A DNA stretch of 64,000 nt from Nelumbo lutea (GCA_022828595.1 JAKGHH010000002.1:74868383-74932382), one strand, 5' to 3'; positions 11,225-23,500 are shown, counted from the first letter of the stretch. Numbers and translations are program-made. The notes: generated from the letters alone by a model not told the origin.

Positions 11225-11460
11225 GATTGGGAGTGGGTGCCTTGCCTTAAACCCGCTCGACACTAGGGATGGGGCAAGGAAAATTCGACAATTCCCCATC
11301 TTTGATGGGGAGTGGTGCCTTGACTTGAACCCTCTTAACATTGGGGATGCCTTGCCCTGAATTCGCTCGGCATTTAGGACAAAGTGGAGAAATTCGAGGG
11401 TTTCCCATCCCTAACGGGGAGTGGGTGCCTTGCCTTGAACCCACTTGATACTGGGAGGGT
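11225..11460. repeat. degenerate tandem repeat (GGGAGTGGGTGCCTTG-type)
   Basis: Three to four irregular copies of GGGAGTGGGTGCCTTGCCTT plus AAYYCRCTYG, starting at about 11228, 11309, 11345 (partial) and 11417. The spacing is uneven, so copies are old or partly deleted. Confidence 0.6.
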
Positions 11461-12194
11461 GAGCATGGGGTAGAGTGTCTTGACTATAGGGCGGGTCAGG
11501 GATGAGGTGCCTCACCCCAAACCCATGCCATTCTTATATAATTGTTAGCCAATTGTGAAATTAATAAAAATGTTAGCTTTTATAATTATTTTTATTTATT
11601 TAAAGTCAATCAAAATTTTATTTAAAAATAATAAAAATAATAAGAAATATTAAAATTACTACAAATGGTTAATAAAATTAAATTTATTAAAAAATATTTG
11701 TTCATGTTAAATTAATAATAATTATTTTCTATAAATCAACATTAAATGAAAAATGCAATTATTAAAATTTTAAATATTAACAATAAATTTAAATATTTTT
11801 AGTTAATTAACAAAAAATTTGATTATTAATTTATTAATTAATTAATAGTAAATAAAATTATTCAATCTTTTAGATTTTCCGGTGCATTACACGGATCCCC
11901 ATTAACATATAATAAAACAAGACAGTCAATGTCAATAGGCCTCTTCTTTCACCATAGGTATTTATCTATTTTCTTATTTTTCTGTATTTTTCTTATTTTT
12001 TATTTTAAAATACAAAAAATAATCAAATCATGTCCTAATAAGACAATTATGAGAGTGTCAATGAATAGATGTAATATATATTCTTAGAGAGAGAGAGATT
12101 TTAAGGTATGCAAATATTCCAATCCTTAGAAGTTAATACGTTGGGGTTAGCATGGGCCTCCCTACACCCGAACTTACCTGAACGGAATGAAGTC

Positions 12195-12430
12195 CAACCC
12201 AACCACTTAACCTGGTAGGATCAGTTTGTGCGGGTTTAACACTTACATTTTCCTAGGTAAAGCTCAATACATTATACATGGTAATCAAAAAAAAAAAAAA
12301 AAAAAAACATTATACATGGTAGGTAATATTGAGTAGTCTGATCCAACCTCTTAACTTGATAGGACCGGATGGTGCGGGTTTACCACTTAGACTGACCTAG
12401 CTAAAAGCTCAATACATTATACATGGTAGG
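12195..12430. repeat. two-copy direct repeat separated by poly(A)
   Basis: A unit of about 90 bp, from TCCAACC to CTCAATACATTATACATGG, occurs at about 12192-12280 and again at about 12340-12430. Between them a 20-nt poly(A) run (about 12288-12307) and a partial copy ACATTATACATGGTA intervene. Confidence 0.65.
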
Positions 12431-13139
12431 TAAGATAGAGCTGTATTTATTATATATTTGTTTATAATAAAACTAATATATAGTTTATTTTCAGTAATTA
12501 TTTGTTGTATTTGTGATAAATATATTTTTAACAATTATGTATAAATCTTTTTTTTTTGTTTTGTTATTAGAAAAAACATTTTCAATAATTATTAGAGATT
12601 AAAATATTACTATTTAACTTTTAAATTTAATTTATTATACTTATTGAGTTTATTATTTTTTGCTTGAGATTAAAGTATTATAGGATATTACACTATTTAT
12701 TTACTAATTTAATATTTTTTTAGTATTTATTGTATTCATTATATATTTATTAGTTATTTATTGTATTTTCATTATAAATTTATTTTCAATAATTGTGTCT
12801 TTTTACTATAAATTCTCAATAATTATTGGAGATTAAACTATTACTATTTATTAGAGACTAGACTGTTAATTTAGTTAAAATTAAGAGTGTTCATTGGCCA
12901 TTTCAGTTCGTTTGAAGGCTGTTTGCCAAACTAAACCAAATTGGGTGGGTTGGGGAGTTGGTTACCTGAAACTAGATGTTCATGGGCCGGGTAACCCAAC
13001 GGGTTGGTCTGGTTCGACCCATTCTAGGTCGGGCTTGGACAACGTTTTAAGTCCATAGGCTTAGGCTCGGGCTTTAAACATTGGGCCTAACTATTTTACG
13101 GGTTGGGATTGAGCTTTCCCAAATAAGCCTATCCCAAGC

Positions 13140-13315
13140 CTAACCCGATCATATTATATAGTAAAAAATATAATATATATTAATAATTCAAAAAATATAT
13201 ATTATATAATAATAAAATTAGTAGTAAGAAAGTGTATATATATTAGAATATATAGAATATTATGAAATATATAATATATTATTAATAATGTATAATTAAT
13301 ATAATATAGAAGATT
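13140..13315. repeat. AT-rich low-complexity DNA
   Basis: TATA/ATAT-dominated sequence, for example ATATATATTATATAATAATA. Confidence 0.5.
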
Positions 13316-13418
13316 TGTCTAGGCTTGAGATCAAGGTGGGATTCAAACCCAAGCTTGTGGTTCGACAATTCAGCCCTTTTCCGAATCCCAATTTTAATTT
13401 GCATATTGCATTTTTAGA

Positions 13419-13447
13419 GTGGGGTGGGGGTGTGGGGGGGGGGGGGC
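13419..13447 (+). repeat. G-rich tract
   Basis: GTGGGGTGGGGGTGTGGGG followed by a run of about a dozen G, isolated in AT-rich surroundings. The run length is a likely sequencing or assembly ambiguity. Confidence 0.6.
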
Positions 13448-13690
13448 GTCCATGCAGATGGGCTATTTGTTGCACTTTCCCTTTTTTTGTCAAGAAAATG
13501 ATAGAAAATAAAATTTCTCCAACAAAGAATAATGAAAACAATTATTAGAATTTACACCACCATATGTTTCTTTTCGTCAATACAACAACATATGTTAAAC
13601 AATAATATTCAGGAGAAAACAAAATAAGCTGTAACTTTAAAGCAATATGAATAAGCTGACAGATGGGATCAATTAAACTCCCTAGATAAT

Positions 13691-13989
13691 TGTTAGTGTC
13701 GACTGTATATGGGTTATTTAGTCTTTCTATTTATGTTTAAAGCTGATGTGTAATGTTTCTGTTTAAGTGATGTGTCCCATACTTAAGTAGGGAGTCTTTT
13801 GCTTATTGAATAGAGACATATAATATAACCTGGTCGACTAAAGAGAGTGATCATGCTCTCTAGTTCGAACCCGATTTTCCTTTTCTTATCCTTTCTCTTC
13901 TTCTCTTCTCTTATTCTCTCTACTATCCCTTTTGATATCTCTCTAATGGTAATACTAACAGAATTCTAGTGCAGATCAGAACTTTATCA
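13691..13989 (+). mobile_element. copia 5' LTR
   Basis: 299-bp LTR starting TGTTAGTGTCGAC and ending TTTATCA, immediately followed by a canonical primer-binding site. It contains a pyrimidine-rich leader. No matching 3' LTR is recognisable downstream, so the element is truncated. The integrase scrap at 15561-15850 could be its remnant. Confidence 0.7.
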
Positions 13990-14002
13990 TGGTATCAGAG
14001 CC
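13990..14002 (+). other. retrotransposon primer-binding site
   Basis: TGGTATCAGAGCC, complementary to the 3' end of initiator tRNA-Met, directly abutting the LTR end at 13989. Confidence 0.85.
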
Positions 14003-14479
14003 ACTAGGGTTTTTAATTTTTCTTCATCATCTGTTGGAGATAGGGAAAGGGGCTAAAAAAGAGTGATCGTCCTTTCTCTTGGAGGTTTTCATGCCTTCGG
14101 TCAGTAGGTTGGTGGGTGTTTGCAGTGGTTTGTAGGAAGCCCCCCTAATCGATAGTGAGAAGAGGGTTGTTTCAGGTGGTGCCATGGATAGTCGAGTGTA
14201 GGCTGGTTTTTTGGTGATTAAATAGATGGGTTATGTAGGTATTTCAGTGGGGATCGAGTGGTTGGTGAGTTGCTAGTGTTATGGTGTGTATTCAAGTAGT
14301 TGTGGTAGCTTTGTGGTGTGGAGTGAAGAAATCAATGACAAGTGTTGCTGAAATTGTGATTGTAAGTGGTTTTTACTAGTGTGCAGTGTGGTGAGAAGTG
14401 AATAGTTCTTAAGTTTTATTGTTTTACGGGATGAGAAAAACCCAACTCTCCTATCCAACCATAAAATATGCATTGACAC

Positions 14480-14960
14480 AACTTCTATGTGAAAATATAA
14501 TTAATAATTATTTATTATTTAAATAATTATTATTTATTATTCATTTCCAAAAAATATAAAAATAAATAAACATTATATAACATATTCAAAAAATAGTTAT
14601 TAAAGAAAAAATTTCAATTGCTTTCTTTGTGGATATGATAGATCATCCATAGAATTATAATATATTCAATCATTGTGATAAAATGATAAAATATAATTAA
14701 TTAATTAATTAATTTTAATTCTAAAAAAATAAAAATAAAAAAATAATTATTAAAGAAGAAATTTCAATTGGTTTGTGGTTTGTGGATATGATAGATCATC
14801 CATAGAATTATAATATATTCAATTGTTGTGATCAAATGATAAAATATAATTAATTATTATTTATTTATTTTTAATTCTAAAAATATAAAAAATAAAAAAA
14901 TATTAAAGAAGAAATTTCAATTTCTCTATGCACATGATAGATAAATCCATAGATCTAAAA
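14480..14960. repeat. tandem repeat, about 150-bp period
   Basis: AAAGAAGAAATTTCAATT recurs at about 14601, 14751 and 14903. Between occurrences lie shared GGATATGATAGATCATCC and ATAGAATTATAATATATTCA blocks. About 2.5 copies, very AT-rich. Confidence 0.75.
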
Positions 14961-15375
14961 CATATTTAGTCTTTATAGGTAGAGAAAAATTACATTTTCA
15001 AATTTTTTGTTAATTTATATTTTCCCCAAATATATTCATGAAATTTCCATAAATGTACTGATAACACAAAAAAGTTGTGATTTTGAATGTAAGAAATGTA
15101 TATTAACATAAGTTTAAACATTTAAGAAAAAAAAGAAATAACAAGATATTATAAAAGATTGAAAAAAATTTACCTATTTTGTCATATTTTTTCAAAATTT
15201 GAAAAATCTTTCAAAAATCAACATTCGCACTTGTTTCTTGCAAACTTTTGCAAATCTAGCACTCTAGGAATGAAGTTTGGAGTTTTAGAGTCATTTGGGG
15301 GGTGAAAGAAGGCTTATTTCGGGGAAAATAAGCTTGCTTCCCCCCTTTATTATTATTATTTTTTTAAGTTTTTGG

Positions 15376-15560
15376 CCGTATCTTTTTCGTTGATACGCTA
15401 CCGATACGCCCCGATATGCCCCGATATGCCCTCGATACAGGTCTTATACGCATGAAAAAAGATAAAACATTCGATTTCCATGTGTATCTTGTATCAGTTT
15501 TTCAAAGATACGATATGATATGCCCGATACGGATGTATTGTATTGAAATTTTAAACCTCG
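15376..15560. repeat. GATACG-word dispersed repeat, copy 1
   Basis: Dense GATACG/GATATG words (CGATACGCCCCGATATGCC) ending AAATTTTAAACCTCGGTC. Similar blocks occur at about 31157-31275, 32310-32550 and 33130-33325, with comparable ends (TTTGAACCTTGGCC at 33309). This points to one dispersed non-autonomous repeat family. Confidence 0.5.
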
Positions 15561-15850
15561 GTCATACAATGGTTACAAATACTTTTTTATTTTTGTTAAT
15601 GATTATTCAAGGATGATGTGGCTTTACTTAATGAAAGAAATGAGTGAATTATTTTTCATTTTCCAAAAAATTTATACTGAAATTTGCAACCAATTTGGTG
15701 TACACATTAAGATTCTTCGTTATGATAATGGTCGAGAATACTATTTACACCGTTTAAGGAGTATTTGAAACAATGTGACATTATCCATTAGACTTCATGT
15801 ATCTACACCCCACAACAAAATGGGGTGGCTGAGAGAAAGAACTGTCTAAC
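15561..15850 (+). pseudogene. copia integrase fragment
   Basis: Translates, with two in-frame stops, to the integrase core: VNDYSRMMWLYLMKE, ILRYDNGREYY and [13 protein letters not shown]. It most resembles the integrase of the copia element at 22229-27746. Cut off abruptly at both ends. Confidence 0.8.
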
Positions 15851-16463
15851 CATAAACAACTAGTCTCGAGATTTGCTACTTTTTCTCCTTTAGGGATTTA
15901 CTTGGACTTTAGGTTTAGAAAGTGTTTGAGGGTCAATGAGTGTGAGACACTTATCCAACTACTGGGTAAGTAAGAAACCCTAGAATTTGATGGGACCTAC
16001 CAATAAACTTAAGAGTAGCTTTAGGTAGATCACAAGGTTCAGTCAAACACAAGGGCTTGCTGTGGATCACTTTCAAACCCTAGAGTAGATAGAAACACAG
16101 TTGAGACAGTTCGGTCCAGGGTTTGCTGTAAAACCCTAGTGAACCGAAGAGAGGAAGAACTAGAATGGTTCGGCCTTCCCCTCCAAATAGGTCCAACCTA
16201 TCTTCTCTAGTAGAACTTCTCTTTAGAAAGTAAACAACTTACAAGGAAAAATTGTTCGCTGCCTTCTAGGGTTACCCAAACCCTAGTCTTCTCTGATCCC
16301 TCCTGACCACCAACACTTTGCAACCCTAGCAAGTCTCCAACAGCTGCTAGCACCTCTGGCGATCTCCAAGAATCAGTCTGCGAACTCCTCCTTTTCAATT
16401 TCTAGTCTTAGGAGATTCTCATGTGGTCGGTTGGTATTAGGCTCACATGAGAAACCCTAACTG
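15851..16463 (-). mobile_element. internal leader of truncated minus-strand copia
   Basis: Non-coding region between the primer-binding site at 16464-16476 and the integrase scrap. By position it is the 5' untranslated/gag-proximal part of the element whose 5' LTR is at 16477-16855. No Gag motif was found. Confidence 0.45.
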
Positions 16464-16476
16464 AACTCTGATACCA
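16464..16476 (-). other. retrotransposon primer-binding site (minus)
   Basis: AACTCTGATACCA on the plus strand is TGGTATCAGAGTT on the minus strand, abutting the LTR boundary at 16477. Confidence 0.8.
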
Positions 16477-16855
16477 TGTAGGTGATCAAGACTGCTATCA
16501 GTCTTGACCACTAAGAAATTTCAGGTTTGATGAGAAGAGAAAGTGAAGAATTAGAAGAAAGAGTGGTGAAAGAGCAGTAGAACACAAATTTTGAGGAGAA
16601 GAACAGAATGCCAATATTCTGTCGCCACCACTTTAACTTAATATATATATATATATATATATATGTTATGCTAGTTACATGAAAGGACATATCTGCCCTT
16701 GATGTTTACATCATAACTGCTAACACATAACAAAAATATAAAACTGAAACTAGGAATAACAGAATAAAAAATTGACCACAGCTGTGACTAGATACATTCT
16801 ACCCTACGAACAGAGTGGGATCACACATGTGGGGCCCACATCAATGTTCTCTACA
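16477..16855 (-). mobile_element. copia 5' LTR, minus orientation
   Basis: 379 bp with perfect TGTAG...CTACA termini. Includes an (AT)n run at about 16640-16664 that could act as its TATA region. On its right it directly meets ACCA plus a second LTR, suggesting that it inserted into the primer-binding site of that older element. Confidence 0.75.
16640..16664. repeat. (AT)n microsatellite
   Basis: Twelve or so AT units inside the minus-strand LTR. Confidence 0.9.
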
Positions 16856-16859
16856 ACCA

Positions 16860-17152
16860 TGAAAGCTGAAATGCTGTAATCGTAGTAGAAGAGAGAAGGA
16901 GACCAAGAGGTGCTGAGAGTGTCGAACTGCACTGTTCAGTCGACAATACTGTTATTTATATTATATTATAGTACAATGTTACAGGAAATGTCTGTAATGC
17001 CCCTGATTAGTGATGGGACACCCAGACTACTTAAAACAGAAAATAAACTTAGGCCCATAAACACCAGTACAAAACAACTTAAAACATAAATACAGACTAA
17101 TAAGAACCCTTATCAGCGGAACCATCAATACGTAAAACCCTTCAACCTAACA
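16860..17152 (-). mobile_element. second copia 5' LTR, minus orientation
   Basis: 293 bp starting TGAAAGCTG and ending CAACCTAACA; minus-strand ends are therefore TGTTAGGTTG...TTCA. It shares the block GTGTCCCATCACTAATCAGG (minus strand) with the LTRs at 34496, 39930, 44797 and 50810, so it belongs to that lineage. It lies 137 bp beyond the last recognised VPS13 exon. Confidence 0.65.
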
Positions 17153-17288
17153 ATTGACACTAAAAATTTCAGTATCCAATACAATATGGCACAGTTGTAA
17201 AGGTATCTAGGTATCATAGATGGACATAACACAAGTTTCATCATATTATACCGAATTCTGTAATGAAAAGTGAGAAAGAAAAAGAAAT

Positions 17289-17582
17289 TCAAACCATTGA
17301 GTGGTTTGGCCCATAAGTGTTCATTGCTTGCTCTATCGCAGAACATATTTCAAGAGCTTGTTGAGTTTCACGGTTGCATTTGATGACACGGGTCTGTTCC
17401 TTTGAGTCTGATGATTTTGTCTTTAGATAGAGAATAAGCTTTGAGGGTGGAGATCTCTGGTTGTCTTTCTTTCTGTGTGCCATTTCAATTCTCATGAGGT
17501 CGTTCCATAAGACATCCCACAATACCGAACATGGATCTCTTGCAGGGTTGAACTTCTTCTGGGCCACAATGTTAGAGGGTTG
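17289..17582 (-). CDS. SHBY: VPS13 last recognisable exon
   Basis: 294 nt including a TGA stop; acceptor TTTCAG|CA. Encodes [36 protein letters not shown] and [23 protein letters not shown] (CTCAATG|GTTTG) lies eight bases before the end of the stop, so the true exon may splice on to a further C-terminal exon. None was found before the LTR at 17152. Confidence 0.75.
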   Translation of the reverse strand, partial: QPSNIVAQKKFNPARDPCSVLWDVLWNDLMRIEMAHRKKDNQRSPPSKLILYLKTKSSDSKEQTRVIKCNRETQQALEICSAIEQAMNTYGPNHSMV

Positions 17583-20500
17583 CTGAAACAAATGGATGAA
17601 AACTTCAGTTGAAGCTCTATCATTTTCTTTCTTTCCTCAACAAAGAAACAATTTGGACCTACTTGCAACAGTATGAATCTTCGACGGGTGACTACATTTA
17701 TCTTTCCTTTTGGAAGTAAGAAGTGGCCTTCATATGCATCTGACAAAGCAAACTTGCCCCGAACTTTAAAGAGATCAACTTGACCAAAAAATAAACCAGA
17801 CTGTGCCAGTTGTAGGATAACCTTCATTGCACAATAATAGAAATAAGGCTGAGAGCTCATGATTCACTCTTAATGTTAATATCTACTTAATTAACAACTA
17901 TGAATTACATGGGTATGTGAGCTGGTGGCTATGCAGTTATATCTCTAGGAGACAGCTCCAGGGTAGAGATAAAACAATCATTTAAACTAAAGGAATATGT
18001 TCATATAATATCAAAAGTTTCATATTGAAAGAAAACACAACTTCTGAACAACATTTTTGGCGCTAGCTGTTGAATTCTTCTGCAAAGATTTGATCTGTTT
18101 GTGAGCAGCTTCTCTTGGTTTCAAGTGTACGGAAGAGATGAACTCTTAATTAAGGATCATTATAAAACTAAACATTGTCAAATTACAAAATTAAGTCAAT
18201 GCTGTGTTGGTAGCTTGTTTGTTGGAGTTTGACCTGTGTGGCCAATGATGTGTACTGAATATTTAGTACATTATTTTCTGGGTGTTTTTATCTGATATCT
18301 TTAGGGGCTTTTACAGTTTTACTTTTCTTCCATTCAAAAAAGGTGTAACTACGGGGAAGTGGTTGTGGAGATTCCCACTTGAACCTTGATACATGTAGCA
18401 TGCAGTAATCGGAACCAGATTTGGCATTCACAAATATGGATGGAACTCCAGATCCACTAGAAGGGTGTGTTTGGCAATCAGAACCAGATTTGCTTACTCA
18501 CCTATGGTGTTTCTTGGAACTTTGAATTTTGGAGGGATTTAAGGGATTTTCATCAACTTTTGGACCATTTGATGACAACTGAAGTTGCTGAACTGAATGA
18601 CTTATTTCTTTGTCTTTTCGTGGATAAAATAATTTAGTAAAATACTCAATGGTATAGCAACCTATCCAACTTTAGCTTCAGCCATTAAGGAGCCCCCAAC
18701 CTCCTTAAAATCTTATTCACTGAAAGACAAAGCGATAAAATTTTCAGTTCATCAACTTCAGCTGTTATCAAATAGCCGTTTAGAGATGTTTCTTACTTCA
18801 AGAGGATCAAGACAATAGAGTTTGGACTTCCAGCCCATTGGGGTCTTTCTCTTGCTTCTCTCTTTTCATGGCCCTAGATATCTCTCCTTTTCTCCCTCTC
18901 TCTCTCCCAATCAAAGATGTATGGAATTGAACTGCCAGTCCATTGTGGGATAACTCAGAAGTAACTTTGTTGTAGATTCCGTCTTTTGCAAGTTTAAATT
19001 GAAAGCAACCGGTTAGTTGTAGAAAGCTGAATGCTAATACCTGTCCCTGGGCTTTGTACTCATCATATGGGCGGAGCAAATTATCAGCACTAATTACTCG
19101 AGGTAGTCTCCTGCGTAGTAGTTGTTCGTCTGAAGTTATAGCCGAAGATATTTTCATTCTCATTGCATTTGCACCTTCAGTAGTTTTTGACAAAAGATCC
19201 AGGATTCCGCTCACTGGTTGTGCAGCTGCACCTATTAATCCTTTACCAACACCCTGAACAAAACCCTCAACACCAGATGATTTTGCTCCTTCAAGAGGCT
19301 TCGTTAAGATGCCAGTGACTCCTCTGAACAATCCTTTGGCTAGGGCCCCTCCCCCCTCTCTGATAACATCACCAATGTCCTCCACACCTTTACTTTCCTG
19401 GAAAAATAATGACAATTTAGTAATATCATTAGTTTCATTCATATTCAGGGAAATTAAGTACTATCCACCTAGAAGTTGATTGCAATAAAATGTTTAGCCA
19501 AATCATTACAGTGACTTGAAATAGAAGTTTCAACCCAATCAAATGATCATAAACTAGTTTATAGTTACAATCCATTGAAATGGTTACAAATTACAATCAT
19601 CTAGCAATCTGGTGGCAAGAACTACTACTTTTCTGGTACCGGCACAAGCATATGATTTGCTTGTATATTGTCATTTTGACGTGATCTTTCCAGTCCAATT
19701 GGTGCTCAATAGTTGTGCCAGGTAAATCACAGTTAAGTTTTTATTGAAAAGATCAGCAGATAGAAAATGGTTAGAACCTGTATCTGCCTGCTTTGGATGA
19801 AGTCCTCATCCATTGATAGAGCTGCAACACCTTTGCTCATATGTCCAAGTGCACTGCTTGCATTACCAAGTATATCAACACCTGATATCAGTTGAAGAGG
19901 CTGACCAAGAAGATCCTTCTGAATGTTCGAAATAGCAGTGCTAATAAGGGAACTCTGCTTCGTGCATACAGCTTCACTAAACCTCTGGTTAATCCTGATC
20001 TGATGAAAACAGATCAAAACAAATTAAGACAAAATATCTATTTTATCTTCCAATGTTTGATGTTATCTTAGAAGACAAATTAAAGCATGATCTGCAATTT
20101 TGATGTTGATGGACATTTTTTCATGTAGAGATGGGGAAATTTTGGGGATATTACGCTAATTTTGCCAAAGGATCAATAAAAGTGGTATAATTACATGTTT
20201 AAGGCTAAAATAGCCATGGTGAATAACTGTATAAATCATAAGAAACGATCAAGAGACTTGCTTAGGTATCTTTCTCTGCCACACTGTCTTTCAGCCATCT
20301 TTTCCTTACTATGTATGTCATTTACTTGCCATTTTTGCAAGGTTATTTTCTGTGGGATTTGGATTGAATTGGGTACCAAGGGTATTTTTGTCATTTTTGC
20401 AATTTTCTGTTGGGGTCCAATGATAGGGTTTAAATTGTCTACTTATAGTTTATTTATGTTTAAAATTTCAGAGTCATTGCATAAATAGGATTAGAGTTAT

Positions 20501-23500
20501 TGAGTCTTATTTGAATTGAAATAGGATATGACAGCTTAGTTTGAATCCTACTAGGATTATTGAGTCTAGCAATTTTACTCCTAAGACTATTATGAGTCTA
20601 ACAGTTTGACTCCTAGGATTATTATCAGTTTAGAGTCTATAAATATGTATGGACGTTTTACACAAAGTCAATGAAATATATTGAGTTTTCTTCAGCTTAT
20701 GCTAGCTATGGTGAGTGATTCCCATGCCCTAGAGTGATTCTAGGCACCCTGTGAGTGCTTCCAGGTATTTTCTCTCTTCTTTCTCTCCCTATTTTCTCTT
20801 TTATTCCTTCAAGAAGCCATTACAGCCATCAACAGCCACAAAAACTTTGACCAAGAAGATCATTCAACATTCTCTAAAGACTAGAACTTAGCTGGTCTTA
20901 CATCAGTTTTGTATCAGAGCCAAGGTTATAGGCTGACTGATACACAAAGAGATTCATTGATTTCTAGCCTTTGCAAGAGAGTTGAAACCCTTGAAGCACA
21001 AGTAAAAGAACTTCAAAAAGATAAAGAAGAAGAAATACAGCAAGAACCACCTCTAATCAATGAAAGGGATGGAGGACGAAACAATGGAGCTGTCCATGAA
21101 GATAATAATGGTGAAGATGAAGGATATGCTAATTTTAGAGAACGACAAAGAGCTGCAAACTGCACAAGGGTACCATGGAGGAATCTTTTTTACTGGTATG
21201 ACATGACTAATGATTGGAAGATCAGATTTGCATGTATTAAGCTTGGCGGTCATGCTAAAGTATGGTGGAGAAGCATGGAGCGATGATTGGAGAATATAGG
21301 TGATGGTCCTATTTCTACATGGTCAAAAATGAAGAAACATTTGAGAGACAAGTACCTCCCAATGGACTTCCAAGGTCAGTTATACAAGGAATTGACTAAC
21401 CTCAAGCAAGGTACGCTATCTGTTGTTGAATACATGCATAAATTTGATGAATTATCTATTAGATGTGATACTACTGAAAGTGAGAGGCAAAAGTTTATCA
21501 GGTTTGTATCAGATCGGGACACCAGGTTTATGAGTTATTTTTGGAAGATACTTTGGAAACTACTCAATACTCAGCTAAAATTCTCTACATTGTTTCACCC
21601 CAAATAGATGGTCAAACTGAGGTAGTAAATAGAAGCTTGGGAGATCTTTTATGGTGTCTAGTTGGTAATCATACTTCTAGATGGGATCTAGTGCTTCCAA
21701 TAGCTGAGTTTGCTTATAACAGCTCAGTAAATAGATCCACAGGAAGAATTCCATTTGAAGTGGTGATTGATATTCAGCCTAAGCGGTCAATTGACTTAGT
21801 TGCCTTACCACCAGATACACGTACCAGCATTGAAATAGAAGCATTTGCTAGGCACATAAGAGAGATACATGATGGAGTTAAGAGAAAAATTGCATTGAGC
21901 AATGATTTATACAAGGCTAGAGCTGATATTCATTGACGGTTAGCAAATTATCAAGAGGGAGACAGTTATGGTATGTGTACGACCAGAACGTCTTCCTAAA
22001 GGTGTGTACAAGAAGCTCCACACAAAGAGTGTCGGTCCTTACAAAATCATCAAGAAGATAAGTTCTAATGCCTATGTTCTAGAGTTACCAGATGACATGA
22101 GAATTAGTCCTATCTTCAATATTGAGGATTTGATTCCTTACCTTGGAGATGTTGATTCTTTTAAGACTCCTATACCTAAATTGCCAACTATTGTATCTCC
22201 AAATGACATTCCAGAGGATGTTTTAAATGGTTTTGACTGCTGCTACAGTAACCCGAACCAGCAAGAGGAAGAAGAAGAGAAGAAGAAGGAAAAGAAGGGA
22301 CTGTCGAATCTGATGGGTAAATCCTATCAGTCGACCCCTTAATAGTAATTAGTCTCTAATAATTTCTACAAAGACTAAACTGCCCTTACTTAAGTGTGGG
22401 GCAGAGTGTCTCTAATAAAACTGCCACATAAGCATACAACTTAACAAAGATAAGATGACTAAACTACCCTTATTCGGCTCACTTTAACACTCCCCCTCAA
22501 GCTGGAGAATATGTCATATAATCCCAGCCTGTTACATAGATAGTTTACTTTCCCTGAGCTTAGAGCTTTTGTAAACAAAATCTGCCCACTGATCATTTGA
22601 GCCCACATGTTCTATGCTTATATCTCCAGCAAGAACCTTCTCCCTCACAAAGTGGCAATCAACCTCTATGTGCTTCGTCCTCTCATGAAAAATAGGGTTG
22701 GATGAGATATGGAGTGCAACTTGATTGTCATAGTACAATTTCATAGGTTTATCCATGTGGAACCCAATTTCTTGTACGAGATTCCTCAACCACACTTATT
22801 CACAGGTAATGTGTGCCATCGCCACAACCATCTACTTTTTACTCTTCCACGCCAGAAGATTTCCTCCAAGAAATGTGCAATAGCCTGTAGTAGATCTTCT
22901 GTCATTCACTGAGCCTGCCCAGTCTGCATATGTGTACCCAACTACTTCAAGTTTTCCTCTTGGTTTATACAATAGTCCACGGCTTGGAGCTCCCTTCAGA
23001 TATCTTACAATTCTAAGGACTGCATCCCAGTGAGGTATACGAGGGTTTTGCAAGAATTGGCTCACCACACTAACTGCAAAGTTGATGTCGGGTCTCGTGA
23101 TAGTCAGATAGTTCAGCTTCCCAACTAGTCATCTATACCTTATAGGATCTTCAAATACTTCCCTTGTATCGCTGCTCAACTTAACATTTGGTTCCATAGG
23201 GTTCTCAGCCGATTTTGCACCTAACAGTCCTGTTTCTTCCAATAAATCAAGAACATATTTTCTTTGGCACAGATTTACACCTTGTTTTGACCTGACAACT
23301 TCTATGCCCAAGAAATACTTCAATGTCCCAAGGTCTTTTGTTTGAAAATGATTTTGCATAAATGCCTTTAGTTTGTCAATCCCCAATTTGTCACTGCCAG
23401 TAATAACAATATCATCCACATAGACCACTAATAAAATCTTTCCAGCCTCTGAGTCATAGATGAACACTGAGTGATCAACCTGGCATTGCTTCATTCCAAA

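Larger units (their letters stand above)
9712..11908 (+). mobile_element. candidate non-autonomous Helitron
   Basis: Begins right after the previous CTAGT with a TC-led, TA-rich start (TCTATCTATATATATAAC) then CAAGACGGTCCATG, and ends at about 11908 with a hairpin-like CCGGTGCATTACACGG. A related TA-rich start plus CAAGACAGTCAATG follows at once. The paired starts and hairpin ends suggest head-to-tail Helitrons. No Rep/helicase frame is present. Terminal signals are weak, so this remains tentative. Confidence 0.3.

Noticed and set aside
17125..17288. Short exon encoding SIVRLKGFTY as the true VPS13 C-terminus
   Set aside because: Its acceptor TTTTTAG is plausible, but the frame runs into the LTR that starts at 17152 and the phase from exon 17289-17582 gives an immediate stop; not convincing enough to annotate.
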